From Taeniopygia guttata (Eukaryota; Chordata; Aves; Passeriformes; Estrildidae), in assembly GCF_048771995.1 (NCBI RefSeq), contig NC_133024.1, positions 61,772,501 to 61,836,500 on the forward strand: 64,000 nt of DNA, read 5' to 3'. The notes below the pieces were generated by a model that searched no databases, was not told the origin of the DNA, and saw only the letters and a list, made by a program, of their open reading frames with translations. How positions within the stretch are numbered: position 1 is the first letter of the stretch; every line of letters begins with the position of its first letter. This document shows positions 13,151-26,000 of this stretch, piece by piece. Made by a program: the position numbers and the translations under genes.

Positions 13151-16100
13151 ACTTCATTTGTTATTCCTGTATATAACATGGGTACAAAGAGTGGGGAATG
13201 AGCTTAGCTGTCCTCCTCAGTCCCAGCAACACCCCCAGCATGCCAAATGCTTCTGTAGGATATGTGTTCCTCACATGTGCTAGCCTAAGGCTGGTGGCTT
13301 CATGTATTGAAGAGAAATTCATAAATCTGTTATGTTTTCACAGTCCTGAGGTTAAAAACACAGTCTTTGCCAGAAACAATAGCCTTTTTGTCTCTCTAGA
13401 TGTGAAGTGGGATCCTGCTGACTTGCTTTCTGCCATGAGTGCTCCTGCTCTGTCAGAATTTCACTCTAAGGTGAGATCCCATCCCTGCAAGCAGTGATAT
13501 ATGAGCCAACAAACAGGCAAAGTGTTTGCATATGGACCAAGGTTCCTGGGGCATTTCATGGTACATTGCTGACATTTGTTTGATTTACTGTAGGGTAGGA
13601 GTTAATGCTTCACCCATGGGTATTTCAAAGAGAAGTCACTGAGCATGTGATGGAGTGAAATCCCCTTGTCTCGAGGGTAGAGATGTGTTAGTCACAGAGA
13701 TTTTTTCTGCCTTCCATGGACAGAAGGTGCAGGGCCCAGTGAGATACACTTGTCTATGCAGGCATAGGCTGCTGCATGTGAAGGTGAGAGGCAGTCCATA
13801 TTCCAAATCCTGGGGCTGGAAAAGGGCTCAAAACCAGATATTTGAGTCCTGTTTCTAAACCTAAATTATCCCTTAAACTTCCCTATCCTACCCTGCAGAA
13901 GATTTATACTTGTGCTCCTGACCCACTGCCAAGCTGTTTGCCTGCTCCTTTGTCCTTCTGCATGTCTTTCTACTGGTTTACCCAGATTGTTTCAAGACAT
14001 GTTTCCTTATTCACACCTTGCTGGCTCTCCTCTCCCCTTCCACCAGCAGCCTCAAAAAATATTGAAGTAACTGCAACAAAGAAACTTCAGAATTTATGTA
14101 ATTTGGTATCTTATTCACACAGGTTTTTTGTTGTGTCCTCCAGTTCCAGGTTCTTGGTCACTATCTGTTCAGGGCCAGGGCAATATTTACTCCTTTTTGC
14201 ATGTATGGTTTCCACATCATGGTGAGGCATAGATCTAATTCTATGTCTGCTGCATCAAGTTTCCTCTATGTCTACTTTCAAAAGACATCCTGCTGTCTCA
14301 TTTTCATATCATCCAGAGTGTTCTCTGACAGCCAGCATGAAAGAAGAAAAGAAAGTACAGCTGGGCACTGGGATATAAATTGAATTTCTTGAGGGATTTT
14401 CTTTAGGCCTGAAATGGAGAATGGCTGAATTACATAACACTTCAAAATAAATTGAGCTTGCTACCTTTTCCTAGAATTCAGAGCAATATTGTTTTAGCTG
14501 CTTTATATTGGGCCAGCAGGCCTCCTGTATGAACCTTTCTGCTCAGCCTGGCTGAAGAGAGGCTTTGATTTCATCCTCAGTTGCATACAGATGCTTCCTT
14601 GCAAAACCCTTCTCCCTTTCACTTCCTCTTTAGTTTCTCTTCTTCCATCTATTTTAAAGTTTATAATTTGGCAGATTTCTGCACAAGACAAAATGTGGAA
14701 GTTACAATAAGGAAGCCTATGCTAACATGGGGACCAAGAATTATTTGAAGGAAATTAAAAAACTGAAATGACAGTGTACCCTCATTACTGCTGCATACAT
14801 TTTGATGGCCAGGGAAGGTATCCAAGGCCATAGTTTACTGTTCTAGGTCACTTTCTGCTGTAATTGGTTCTGGGTGAAAACAGCTTCCTGTGTACTCTGC
14901 TCTTTTATGTAGAATGGCATAAAAGCACCGAGTAGTGTCAGACCAAACACTCCAAGGAGCCAATATACCACTGTTTCCTACTTCTAGTAAGGGTCTGCCT
15001 CCAGTGGAAGAGACATCAAAAACCTCATTTACTTTGAGAAAGGATACCAAAAAGCTGGATGGAAGATAGATTTTCAAGATATTAAGGAATTGTACAAAAG
15101 AATTCAAGTAGAATTCAATAAGTAGAATTCAATAATCTCTCAATAAGTATCTCTTAATGCACAGCACATGGGTAGACAGCTAAACCACATGGAGTTCTTC
15201 TGCCTCCCTCCCTGTACATGTAGCACTCTGCCCAGGCATGCCATGTTGTGGGGCTAGGGCTCAGAGAAGCCTTCTGTAATTCATATTTCATTGAAGTATC
15301 CAAATTTCACACATAAACCAGTAAAAAAAGATTTTATAAAAAAGAGAGTGTGAGGGTCCATGTTTGTGGATTCTGGTCTGATTCATTCAGTTTATATCAG
15401 AAAATCTCTTTCATGAGTACCAGTTCTGCAACCATTTGGCCCCTGCTCTTCTCTGGCTCATAGATCATCACCAGGGGAAAAAAAAATCCTGCAACTGGAA
15501 CTTATAAATTCCACTGTGAAGCATGAATCAGAAATGAATCCAGAGTTCTCTCCTACAGCTCCATTAGCTCTACAGTGCTAGTAACAATTATTTGTTACTA
15601 GCAATTTTTTTAAGCAAAAGTGAGCTTTACAAGACTTCTCAGAAAGGAGTCTGCTCTAGACATTTAAGGCTTCATTTGCACACTTATTTCCTTGTTTGTT
15701 ATTGCACTTTGTAGTAGTTATTGGTGGTGTGAAATATTTGAAGGTGCTATATGTCAAGCACAGCAAACAGCATTTTGTGACTTTACTTAATGAGTATTTC
15801 TCTCTATTCTTGTGAGAGCATGTATCAGTAACACCCAAACCAAGTCAGAAAGAATCCATGATTCTCAGTTTTTAAAGTACATTACAAGAGCATTTTTTCC
15901 TCCTTTCTATAACAACAAGTAAATGACTTTATCTCACAAACTGGGCACTGTTTCTCCTGCAGATAAACTCAAAATTGTTCTATGTTTCATGACATGAAGT
16001 GATGCTGAATGTGACTAGGTTGTAAGAGCCAGATGAAAACCTTGGGTTTTGCACAGGAAGCAGAGTGGAGCATCTTCAATCCACTGTGTCACCATTATGA

Positions 16101-17399
16101 CAACTGCAGACCAGACTTTAGGATCCTGAGGGAAAAAGTCACACTAACATCAACAGAAATTTTGCCTAGATGTGGAATGCAGAGTCAGACTCTTTATTTG
16201 TTCACTAGGGAAGGAAGAAATGCCACAGTAAGAAAGCTGTTATGTAAGTTATTTATTGCTGAATTTAGGGTTGGTTAGGATTTGTGCCAGGTACTAAATC
16301 AATTGCTGGTCATGGAAATTTTATTTTTAAGCATTGCTCATTTAGATGCCCCAAAAATTGCTTTATCTGTGAATTATTCTGAAAGACCATGACCAATAAA
16401 AAATGTGCGAATCATATATCAGAGACAACATGTTCCTGCTGGAGACCTTGAGAATATAAAATAGGAAACCAGAATCAGGACTACTAGGAAATAGGTTCGT
16501 TTTTCTTCTACAGGTATGGGTAAACATAAATCCGAAGTTCTTGCTTTTAAGGAAGTTGCCTCAATTATTCCACAAAATTTTTAGGTGCGTGCAAAGAACT
16601 CAGGTTTATGTGCCCAAGCAACTTCTCTGCATCCTGTATATATCTTGCCTTCTTTACCACTCTATTCTGTGCTTCCTCTTTGTTGGATATCCACAGAAAG
16701 TTTCCAACTCCTTTGTCATGCATTTTGCACCAACCTTGCAGAAGAACTCCTTCCAAGCAGCACTAGAGAGGACAAGTCTAAGATACTCAAGGAATTGCTA
16801 GATCCTGTGCAGCTCAAATTTCTCCAGGTTGAAGCCCAAGAGGAAAAAGAAGAGCCTGCCAGCAAAAAAGTCCAAACACAGAAGCCAGTGGATGTTACAC
16901 ACTTTCCAAGTTATTACCTCACTCAATACACTCTGTTGCTCTCAGGGACCTTGAGCCCATGGAAGCCTGTCCAGGCATGGAAGCATGCTACTGCTTACAG
17001 GCCTGGATCTGTCTGCCAACAATTGGGTCTTCTGTGAGTAAAGCTATTGCTAGGATTTTTACAAGGTGAGGGTTAGGAGAATCTTACTCCTCCGTTTAAG
17101 CACCTGGATTTTAGGTGGTGGGTGGAAATATTAAGTAATGTGAAAATAATTCTGTTCACATGGTATGTGTGTGTGGGTGGCAGTGCTAACACCTCCACTT
17201 ACAGCTTCCCTTGATGCCTCTCTTAGACATGTTGGATTATCCCCCTGTATCACCTACCTTTTTCCACTGACTCATGTTGATTTGACTGATCTTAGGGACA
17301 TCCCTAAAATGAAATCTCCAAAGTAACCTGCTGTAGATAATTCCAAAATAACCCTTGTTGTATGATTGCTCTAAGAAGTGATGGGGAAGAAAATACTCA
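13151..17399. other. Unannotated DNA with one weak coding-like stretch
   Basis: Nothing firm was found. A short direct repeat of an AGTAGAATTCAATA-like unit lies at about 15100-15140. The plus-strand interval 16742-16890 reads as a charged, helix-like peptide behind a plausible splice acceptor, and is discussed in the findings. The rest looks like single-copy non-coding DNA. Confidence 0.4.
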
Positions 17400-18724
17400 G
17401 GTTGGTTAGCTCCATTGACACTTGGGCTAATTGAAGGCTGGACACATCTCTGAGAACACAGAGGGGTTAAAAGCAGAATTCCCAGGGGAACTGTCTCTCT
17501 TTGGTTCCACTCATCAGAAAGTGAAGGTTCTCCCCTGCCCAGCCCATGGCTGGGCGGGGGAGGGAAGCTGAGGTAGGCCGAAGGGTGGGTGGACCAGAAC
17601 CAGCTCCGGCTCCCTGCGGATGGAAGGGTGGAGGAAATCTGGGATGTTTGTGTTTCCCCCCGCAAAGTCTCTCTGGAGAGAGAGAGAAAGAGACAGCGAC
17701 ACTGCCGGCAGTACTCTGGCAGAAGAGGAAGCAGGGGGCAAGGTGCCCAGCATGGGAGCTGGAGGTCTGGGCAGAGAGCCCGGCGTCCGGGGAAATTGAC
17801 ACTTTTAACCCTTCCCGGAGAAATTAAAGGTTTGTGAAATTTTACTCCTCCTCTCTTTGAAAGAGAGGAAGAGAGACAGCCTGGGACCTGAGATGTTAGG
17901 AAAAAAAGGTTGGGGGGGAAGATGATGGAGTGGCTTTTGGCTGGACTTTTTCTTGTTAGCCATAGACTGAACCAATTTCTCCCCCAAGAGAGAGACTGTA
18001 TTTTAGGAAGATGCACAGTGAGCCAAGAGACCTGCTTCAGCAGCTGAGAAAAAGACAGGAGTAGAGTGAACAGAGAAAAGCTGAGGAAAGCTGTAGTGAT
18101 GGCCCCTGTCTTCAGAGAAGAAGAGAAGATCTCTGTTCTTGGATCCTTGGCCCCAGGGGGAAATGGGGGGGACTGCGATCCCAAAATGAAAAACTGAATT
18201 GTTGTTTTTTCCTCTTGGCAAGGCATCCTTGAAAAGAAAAATCCTAAAAGCAGTCAGTCCATGCACTGTGGTGAGAGCACTGTGCATGGAAAGGAAAGTG
18301 TCACCATGGCAGATTTTCGCCAGGCAGCGCTATGTGTGACATGGAAACACATGATGTGGCAGCTGTGTTCCTTGGGGGGCCTGTGGCACAGGAAAGGTTC
18401 CTCTCTCCCTCGATGGACTGAATACTGATTATCTGAAGGGTGGGGTCCTGATTGAGGGTCCAAGTTGTGTCTCACTGTGGTTTGTTGGAATTGTGTGGGG
18501 AAGAGGAGGAATGTTTTGGAAGGTTTTCATTTCGGTTTTAGTGTGTGTTTTTTCTTTCTTTTTCCTTTTATAGTAGTAGTAGTAGTAGTAGTTTAATAAA
18601 GTTTCTCCCTTGTTATTAAGCTTGGGCCTGCTCTGCTCTGTTCCTGATTGTATCTCACAGCAATAATTTGGGGGGTTGCATTTTCATGGGGGCACTGGCA
18701 TTGTGCCAGTGTCAAACCATGACA
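17400..18724 (+). mobile_element. Endogenous-retrovirus LTR (5' limit unresolved)
   Basis: This matches a passerine-type ERV LTR as I recall the family. Markers are GCTAATTGAAGGCTGGACAC, a GGGGTTAAAAGCAGAATTCC block, a GC-rich centre, a polyadenylation signal TTTAATAAAG at 18592-18601, a TCTCACAGCAATAATTTGG block and the terminal sequence GTGTCAAACCATGACA. The right end (18724) is sharp because guanylate cyclase exon sequence starts at the next base. The left end lacks the expected TGTCATGG complement. No partner of the flanking TCCTG could be assigned confidently, so the left side may be truncated or include internal ERV sequence. A minus-strand TATAAAAGG at about 18566-18573 leaves the orientation uncertain. 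The 329-codon antisense frame (17237-18226) lies mostly inside it and is not a host gene. Confidence 0.75.
18571..18592. repeat. (TAG)n microsatellite in the LTR
   Basis: About seven TAG units lie directly before the AATAAA of the LTR. Confidence 0.9.
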
Positions 18725-18854
18725 TCCTGGAAGACCATGACTTTCTTTCCAGTAAGCTGTGTTGACAGTGTCTCCAAACAAGCGGCACTTTTGGCATTTT
18801 CTCATCATCAGCCCCAGCAAGCACTGGTCCAGAGCAGATCCCAACTCTGATCAG
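18725..18854 (-). pseudogene. GUCY1B2: Soluble guanylate cyclase beta-2 pseudogene, catalytic exon cut by an LTR
   Basis: Read on the minus strand, this encodes part of a class III guanylate cyclase catalytic domain. It reads IRVGICSGPVLAG, then a degraded stretch ending EKMP, then after a one-base insertion LFGDTVNTA and ESHGLP. These match the family motifs around [34 protein letters not shown]. In an active enzyme this region forms part of the nucleotide-binding face of the dimer and makes cGMP in response to nitric oxide. The one-base insertion lies at about 18784-18792. Directly after GLP the exon runs into the LTR, so the C-terminus cannot be read through. The beta-2 assignment rests on the match as I recall the sequence and on the neighbouring C13orf42; another soluble cyclase subunit is less likely. 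Confidence 0.85.
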
Positions 18855-18892
18855 CTTTTAAGAATCAAAAAGAAGCATCATATCAGCTTCTC

Positions 18893-18935
18893 ATTGTCTC
18901 TACCTAGAATATTTATTGTCTCTACTTAGAATATT
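18893..18935. repeat. 22-bp tandem duplication
   Basis: ATTGTCTCTACCTAGAATATT is followed at a 22-base period by the same sequence with one change. It leads straight into the AT-rich hairpins to its right. Confidence 0.85.
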
Positions 18936-18949
18936 GATTATATTCTAAT

Positions 18950-19040
18950 ATTCTATATTAGAATATAGAATCTATATTCTAATATTCTATAATATTAGTA
19001 TATAGAATATTCTAATATTCTCCAAAATATTAGAATATTT
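18950..19040. repeat. Three consecutive AT-rich hairpins
   Basis: There are three adjoining inverted repeats: 18950-18971 (10-base arms, 2-base spacer, perfect), 18972-19005 (15-base arms, 4-base spacer, one mismatch) and 19005-19040 (15-base arms, 6-base spacer, one mismatch). All share a TAATATTCTATA-like unit. They probably grew by slippage or palindrome duplication and could extrude as cruciforms. They lie in what was the intron between the two cyclase pseudo-exons. Confidence 0.85.
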
Positions 19041-19898
19041 TTAGGCTGTTCATAGTTCCTTCTTGAACAGCCATGCCTTGCAAAAGCTTGAACAGGCTGG
19101 TCCCCACTTAGCATTCTAGGGCCTAACATCTTACTCCTCTGTAGGAACCTGTGCACTTCTTTGGAGAAACAAAGCTGTAGCCTTGGGCTAATGACAGGGA
19201 AGGTGGTGCTTGTAAGGGGAAGATGATTGAGACTGTAACACCTTAGTTGTTTTCTTGTCATCTGGTGACTGTTACCCCATGACAGCAATTGGCAGAGGAG
19301 GAGAAGGGATTACAGCCCCAGTGCACTTGTGAAAAGCATCACTTTGAACAAGTCGCCACTGGACTATTCTCTCTTCCTTACAACCCAGCATGCTAAAGTG
19401 AGCCTTTTGTGTTTATACAATTAATGTTATACTTTTATAGCTGGCTGATGAAGAGCTGTAAATCTGCATATTTTCCATGAGCAATTTAGCGTGTCCGTGT
19501 ATAAGTACTTCTTGCGAGCAAAAAGCAAGTGCAAAATAAACCATTACATCAATTATTTTGTGTCTGTGCATGAGTTACTAAATGACTTTCTGGTTATCCC
19601 TAAGCACAAATACCAAAAAAGACAAGAGTTTGTTTCTGACTGCTTGTTTCTCTAATTGTCAGTGAACTGACTACTTGGCTATGGTTAAATGCATGTTTTA
19701 GTGCATTATTGGGTTCTGAACTGCAAAGTTTTTCCTGCTGCAAAATTAGAGTTCCCACAGCCTGAATTTAGCATAGCATTTCACATGAATACCAACTTGA
19801 AGTGCAAATATGTTGACATTCACTTGAAATTGAAATCCTGCTTAAATATCTACTGGTATATAGCATCTTTTCCAGAGCAAGAATCCAGTCATACCTCC
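19041..19898. other. Pseudogene intron, nothing further seen
   Basis: This lies between two cyclase pseudo-exons. The AT-rich block at about 19400-19580 has the look of conserved non-coding DNA, but this cannot be tested from one sequence. Confidence 0.4.
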
Positions 19899-20035
19899 CT
19901 GGTTGGTCTTCTCAGCCATGGGGCCCATGATCTCTTGGAGGCAATTCTCATGCCAAATGCAAGATTGGCTGCTCTTCATGCATGGCTGGTGATGTCAACT
20001 GTGATGCCTCCAAGCATCATCTCCAACAGTTTCAT
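19899..20035 (-). pseudogene. GUCY1B2: Soluble guanylate cyclase beta-2 pseudogene, upstream catalytic exon
   Basis: On the minus strand an excellent acceptor (CTCTCCTGCTGTTCAG) ends at 20036. It is followed by ETVGDDA, then a GGITVDITSHA segment, an in-frame TGA, [11 protein letters not shown] and a degraded K-I-M-G-P-M tail. The family reads [42 protein letters not shown] here, and the exon starts at the same residue. At 137 bp it is about ten bases shorter than the 49 codons expected. The shortage falls in the AYMVV stretch and shifts the frame, and a further small indel follows MRI. It lies upstream of the exon at 18725-18854 in transcription order, as expected. It cannot encode a working cyclase. 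Confidence 0.85.
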
Positions 20036-23000
20036 CTGAACAGCAGGAGAGTCTACAGTCAAGCAATGCCCAATCCCTATCACAGCACAAGGGTATTAAC
20101 CATTAAAGTTAATGGTAAAGCTCCCATAGGGATGAGATGGACTCAGAAAATGCCCCAGTCTTAGGAGGTGCTAAATGTTTCCATTGCCATTGAAGGTGTG
20201 GGTGTCAGCCATTGAAAGGATAAGTACTTATCATTAACATGGACTAGCAATTATTTTTATTATAGCTTCAAAAATTTTCCAATGGCAAGGATTTTGTTTG
20301 TTTGTTTGTTTGTTTTTTTACATAGATGAGTGAAAGGGACATTCAAGACATCTCTAAAGTCTGATCTCAAAGGCTTAAAAGGAGTGAAATACTATTTACA
20401 AGAACTGATATTTGAAATTCTGAAGGAACTCTGTACACCCCACATTTTCATCCAGTTTCACTTCCTGTGATGGCATCAGGTTCTGTGGGTTAGGCAGAAG
20501 AAAGCTCATCATAAACTGAACCCAAACAAACGAAATACACACACAAAAGTGTCACCCACCAAAGAAAACAATAATGGAAATATTTACTTTACAAATTCAA
20601 TGAACATTGCCAAATTAATCAAATTTGGAATACATTTAATTTATCATATCTACTGTTTGGAAGGGCTTACAGACAGAATAGGTATTTGTGATTGTCATAA
20701 CATCATCCTGTACTGTACAGGAATCAAATTCTCATGAGGAAGAACTCAGATGTACATTTCTCCATAAAGGCTTCTATTCTTATTTGACTAAGCCACTTTG
20801 ACAACAGATTTCTGTAACTTGCCAAAATTCTATTAATTGCTTTTCTAGCTGAAGAAAAGCTTTCTGTAAGAATAGGAAAGATTCCCATCTTTCCCTGTTT
20901 GGTAGCTGAATTATGCTGATTGAAGTATGGGCATCTCCCTTCTAAGTTTCTTTTGACATCCCAGCCTGAGTATTCTAACATCCTCAGCCATGTTGGACAG
21001 AATTTGAATCACTTCTATCTTGCATCTGTTTATAGATTGGATTTGCCTGAAGAAGTGCAAGTTCCCAGAGACATACAGGGGACCTCACCCTAAAGGCGTA
21101 AATTTGCAGCATTAACTCCAAATTCACCATCACCATTTTGTGCAGACACGCTGAATCTCGGAATTCTGACACAAATGTACACAACACACTGGGCAGTAAA
21201 TTATTGTGTGCTAAACAAGAAACAGTCAGACACATCTAGCTGTAGTGGCTAAAAAGGGTTTGTTTGGTAGGTGTTGTACCAGACTTTGCTGAGCTGGTAT
21301 ATTCCAGGTTGAAGATCAGAAAATACACATGCCAGAAATGCCCTCCTTTCCTGCTACAAACTATCTACTTCTAAATCTACTTCTTCATAACAGGGTTCTC
21401 TTTTAAAAAGCTTTGTAGCTGTGGTATCAGGCATGAATTATGATGCAACTTTCCTAGGTGGAGTTCCCAGGCAAGGCCTGTTCCTCATGTGCAGCCATCT
21501 GTTCCCCATCATCGTCGCTGCAAGTGTCCCTGATGACGCTTGTATGCCCTGGGTGTTGTAATTCATTGTCTGGAGAAAAAGAATACCTTGGAACTGCTCT
21601 GGTAAATGCACTGCTACAAAGGGAGCTGCAAAGTTCAAAACCATACATATTAGGAGAAGGAGAGGACAAGGAAGGAAACTCCTAAGGAAGGAACCAAGCA
21701 GATTCCTTAAGCTTCCTTAATATAATGTGTTTTGGTAGCATGGCATACAGCACATTCTGTCTTTTCAGCCTCCAAATTCTTGGACCTCTTCCCTTCTTCC
21801 TCTCCAGATGGTTACAAAGCTCTATCTCTGCCAGGTGCCTTTGGTTCACAACAAGAAGATTTTTTTTGTTGTTGCATCATGAGATGCAGTGTCAGGGAGT
21901 TTCACCTTTAGCTCCTTTAGTTACATCAATCTGCAAATCCTGAGGGAGCAAAAGTGCATCCTATATTGCATGGACTCCACCCAGATCATCCCAGATTATC
22001 CTTTTAATAAAAAACATGGGTCAGTGACACTATTAGCGCACACGATTTTTTCCTTCACACCTTCCCAACCTATGGATTAATGTGTGATAGAAACAACACG
22101 ATCTAGCTATGCTTAATATTATTTAGGCGCAACTATTAGAACTTATCCCAAGACTCCTTGGAAGGAAAGCTGAGGGAATAGGCTAATATAAACAACTGAG
22201 GAAAACCTCCTGCACAGGCTAAGGTACAGCTGTGTCTTCAGCTTGTCACAATCCCCCACAGAGAGCTATACTTCATTCACTGGAGACACTATATTCTCTC
22301 TTTTTCCCACTATACTCTCTAGAAGTAGACAATCAACTGCCTTAAGAATCTGGCTGATGCACCTGGCCACAGAATAGAAGACCATATTTAGCCATCTAGA
22401 AAGAACTCTGTACACCCAAAAGGCTTTCTAGGAAACAAATCCTATCCTTGCTCCCTTTATCTCCATTACCTACCCTGTGACTCAATAAAAGCAGGACTTG
22501 TTTCATGGATGAGAATCAAAGACACTTGGAAGGTTTTCCAGACATTTTAATCAACAGCTTTAATTTTCATGGAGACGTGGAGAAGATGTTCCAAAAGGAG
22601 AACAAAAGTAGAGCTAACCTCATTTGTAACGATGCATTAATGAAAAGATTTTTTTTAATGTGTTCCTTGGCAACTTCTCTTCATTCCCACTGAAGTCAGA
22701 ACTAAAGTTTTCACTGGGAGCTGCCATGACAATGTAAAGAAACAACAAAAAAACCCTATATCCTATCAGAAAATTACATTTAGGATCTCAGGTGCTTGGA
22801 AATAGAGGTTGCTTAATGGAACAAAAAAATCTCCAGAAAATCTGATAGTCTGTATATTATTTGAGTTTATATAAAACATGTATTCACAAAATCTTCGGTT
22901 ACCTAATCTTGTTTGTTAGACTTGTGTTGCTCAGTTTTGTTGTGGTATTTTTTTTATCTTCTCATCTCTCTGATTTCTTCCACAAAGACACAAGTAAAAA

Positions 23001-26000
23001 GATATTTCTGAGCTTTAGCACGGGCTGTGTTTCTCCCTGGGTTAGATTAATTTTTTTTCCTTTTGCTTTGAGAACAAAGTTGACTACATTTTTTCCTCCT
23101 CAGAATGGGGAAGGTAGCTGGTAGATAGACAACAGAAAGCTATTTATCTAAACAGGCCCCTGACTTTCATACACTTGATGTGAACTCATTAATATTCATA
23201 TCTGCTTGCTTGATACAAAGCTGAGTGAATGAAAATGATGAATAAGGATTAAAAAAGCTCTATTTCATAAGAAATGTAAGATAATGACAGTGCATGGGTA
23301 AGAAGCCAGCCCATAGGCTTGTCTCTCTGAAATAAAGTTTAGTTCCATATTAACCCAAATATACTGCCCTACTGCTTCATCAAACACAGACTGTGAAAAA
23401 AATGCACAGCAGAATCTTCTATCTTCAACTCCAAGCCTCTCTGACTAACAGGATTAGAATAAATTACAAATTCTCTGTAAAAGAACATAATAAGTCAAAA
23501 TAGAGACACCAAGACCAAGGAGAGGATTTTGAGAGGCATAAATGATGCTTTAAAAAAAAAAAAAAAAAGCCCTGCTGAAGGTTTTGAATGTCTTTCTGTT
23601 CTTTGTACCTTCAGAAACCTTCTTTATCTGTAATAAACTGGTATCAGAGCCTCAACTGATTAATAGAAAAATATTTTTATTTTCCACAGAACAAAATATC
23701 TTAATAAAACTGTTTCATAAAACCTTCTCTAATTTTATTTTCATGGGATGATTTTTATGTGAAAATAGAAAACAGTGTTCTCTGGAGGTTGTAGTAAGTC
23801 CAGAAAACCAGTTTTGTGAAAATGGCTACAGAAAAAGATCCTGCACATAATAATGCAAACGTGTATTTTTATTGCTATACAAAACTTTGTATGACACTGG
23901 AGTCTGCCTCTCTCCAGCGACTTGTGAGATGAGTCTTTCAGCATTGCAAATATTCCCATGGACAGAGAAAAGCAATACTTGCAGTTCATGTAGTTTGGTA
24001 GAAATGGCAGTATTTTGTCTGCCACAACTGATTGAAATTCTGTGGCTGACTAGTGGAATAGATCAGAAAGAAGAAAAAGAAGCCAAAGACAGTCGCCCAA
24101 AACCACTGAACTGTAGCATATCTGGGAATGTACATGAATCCTGGCACATTCTAGAACAACAGTTCTTGAAACCGGGATGTCTCCTTTAGCTGGTGTATGT
24201 GTGTGTTTGTGTGTGTGCACAAACACTAGTGGTGGTAGTAGACAGCCATCAGCAGTGCTTGTCTAAAATCTGAGGAATTACCATTCAGACAAAGAATAAA
24301 TAGTTTCTTCCTCTTCATCATCATTCCAGACATCAATGTCCCGTACGACAGCAGCTATCAAAGATGTGTTGCGTTTTTTCACTTCAGACACTTCTCTGGA
24401 AAGCTAACAGAACCATTCTTGTCTCCTCCTCTAGTTGTATAAGCAATCACAGCAATTATATAACTGAGGAAAAATCAACTTCCTTTCAGGACAAATATAC
24501 ACAAAATAATTGAAAGAAATGAAGAGGGATCCAGTATACACGTTTTTCCTGAGAAGATAACCCAATGCACCACAAACATAAGTTAAGCAAAAAGCCTACA
24601 ACAACTAGAAGAAAATAAACTCACTGCATATCATGGTCTGGCTGCATTTAGAGAAGAAAACTTCTCCCACTAAATCCAAACTCTGCAATCCCTGCATAAA
24701 TCAATGACATCACCTTTGATGACTCACTGCTTACAATATTTATATTCAGCAGGCTGTCTCCCTCGTGGGAAAGTGTCTGCACTGCTGAGACCCATAACTC
24801 ATTCTGATCCTTGTATGGGAGATAAAGAGGATGTTCTCTCACCTTGCCTTAATTTCACACACTCTGCACGATATCCCAGCAGGATTTCTTTTCTCCATTT
24901 CATGACAGTGTTGAACAGAGTTTTGTCTGCTATGAAGCTTCAGCTTATGCTGTCTAGGGAACAGCATGGAGAAGACCATATGTGAGTGTGCACATGTTCC
25001 TGTGCATGACATGAATCATCTCAGTAGACTGTTTTAACATGATGCACTTAGATAACACAAAGGCTGAAAGATAAGCACTTACTAAACATGAGATGGCAGT
25101 GGTGAATGCAAGATTAATTTTGCTTCAGCCTGCAAAAGCATTCTGATGCATTCTTTCATTACATGCTTGAACACTTATTCTCAAATACTCTCTTGCACAT
25201 TTTTGTTATGTTTTCCCATTCTCTGAGCTGGTTGCCCCAGACTCCCTTTATAGACAATAAGAATAAACAAGCATTTCTGCAGTGCAATTAATCTTATCTG
25301 AAAATAGACATCCAAAATATGACAGCTAAATCATCCTTGAAAAATACCCTTCAATCATTTACACCTGTATAAAATACAGTCACTTGCCTTGATTTGGCTC
25401 ACAGACAATTGCCCTGTGTGAATGGCAAGATAAAAGACAATCCAACTCATTCTTCCCCATTCTTCTTAGATCACTGAAATATTTCTGGTAGATGAAAAAA
25501 ATGCCAAATTGGAAGAGAAAATTGTAAGCAATTTTCTTCATTTCTGTAAATCATTGAATGTACTTCATTACCTTTATGAAAGGCTCCATTTTCTAAATTT
25601 GTCTCTATTCTTATTTTCCTCTTTGGGCTGTTAAACTTCCACAGCACAAGAAATACTACATGCTTCTCTCCCTGTTTGCACTCTTCTTCTTGATTAAAAA
25701 TTTCCACTGGCACTCGCCATTGAAGAACTCTGGCAACAGACCATAGATGACCTTATTTAAAAGCAGTCATAGCTTCATATTATGTTCTAATTATTAAAGT
25801 AAATTATTCTATGTCAAATCCCATCCAAGTTTATTGATTAAACACATTTTCTCTTCTCTCTCTAGTTCAACCTTCATTTTAGCTCTTATCTAGTACATCA
25901 ACAGGAAAATGAAGTATATAATATGCATCATAAGATAAAAATGATAGCAAGATTTAGAATAATTTATATTCCTACAGATTTGTAAAACTTAAAGAATCTT

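Noticed and set aside
17237..18226. A 329-codon minus-strand open frame, the longest in the window
   Set aside because: It lies mostly antisense within LTR sequence, is rich in Ser/Pro/Leu from the GC-rich repeat and shows no domain.
21030..21240. An apparent QRV/VNLELM similarity to the guanylate cyclase catalytic domain on the minus strand
   Set aside because: The genuine counterpart of that exon is at 19899-20035 with far better identity and an intact acceptor, so the 21 kb match is chance.
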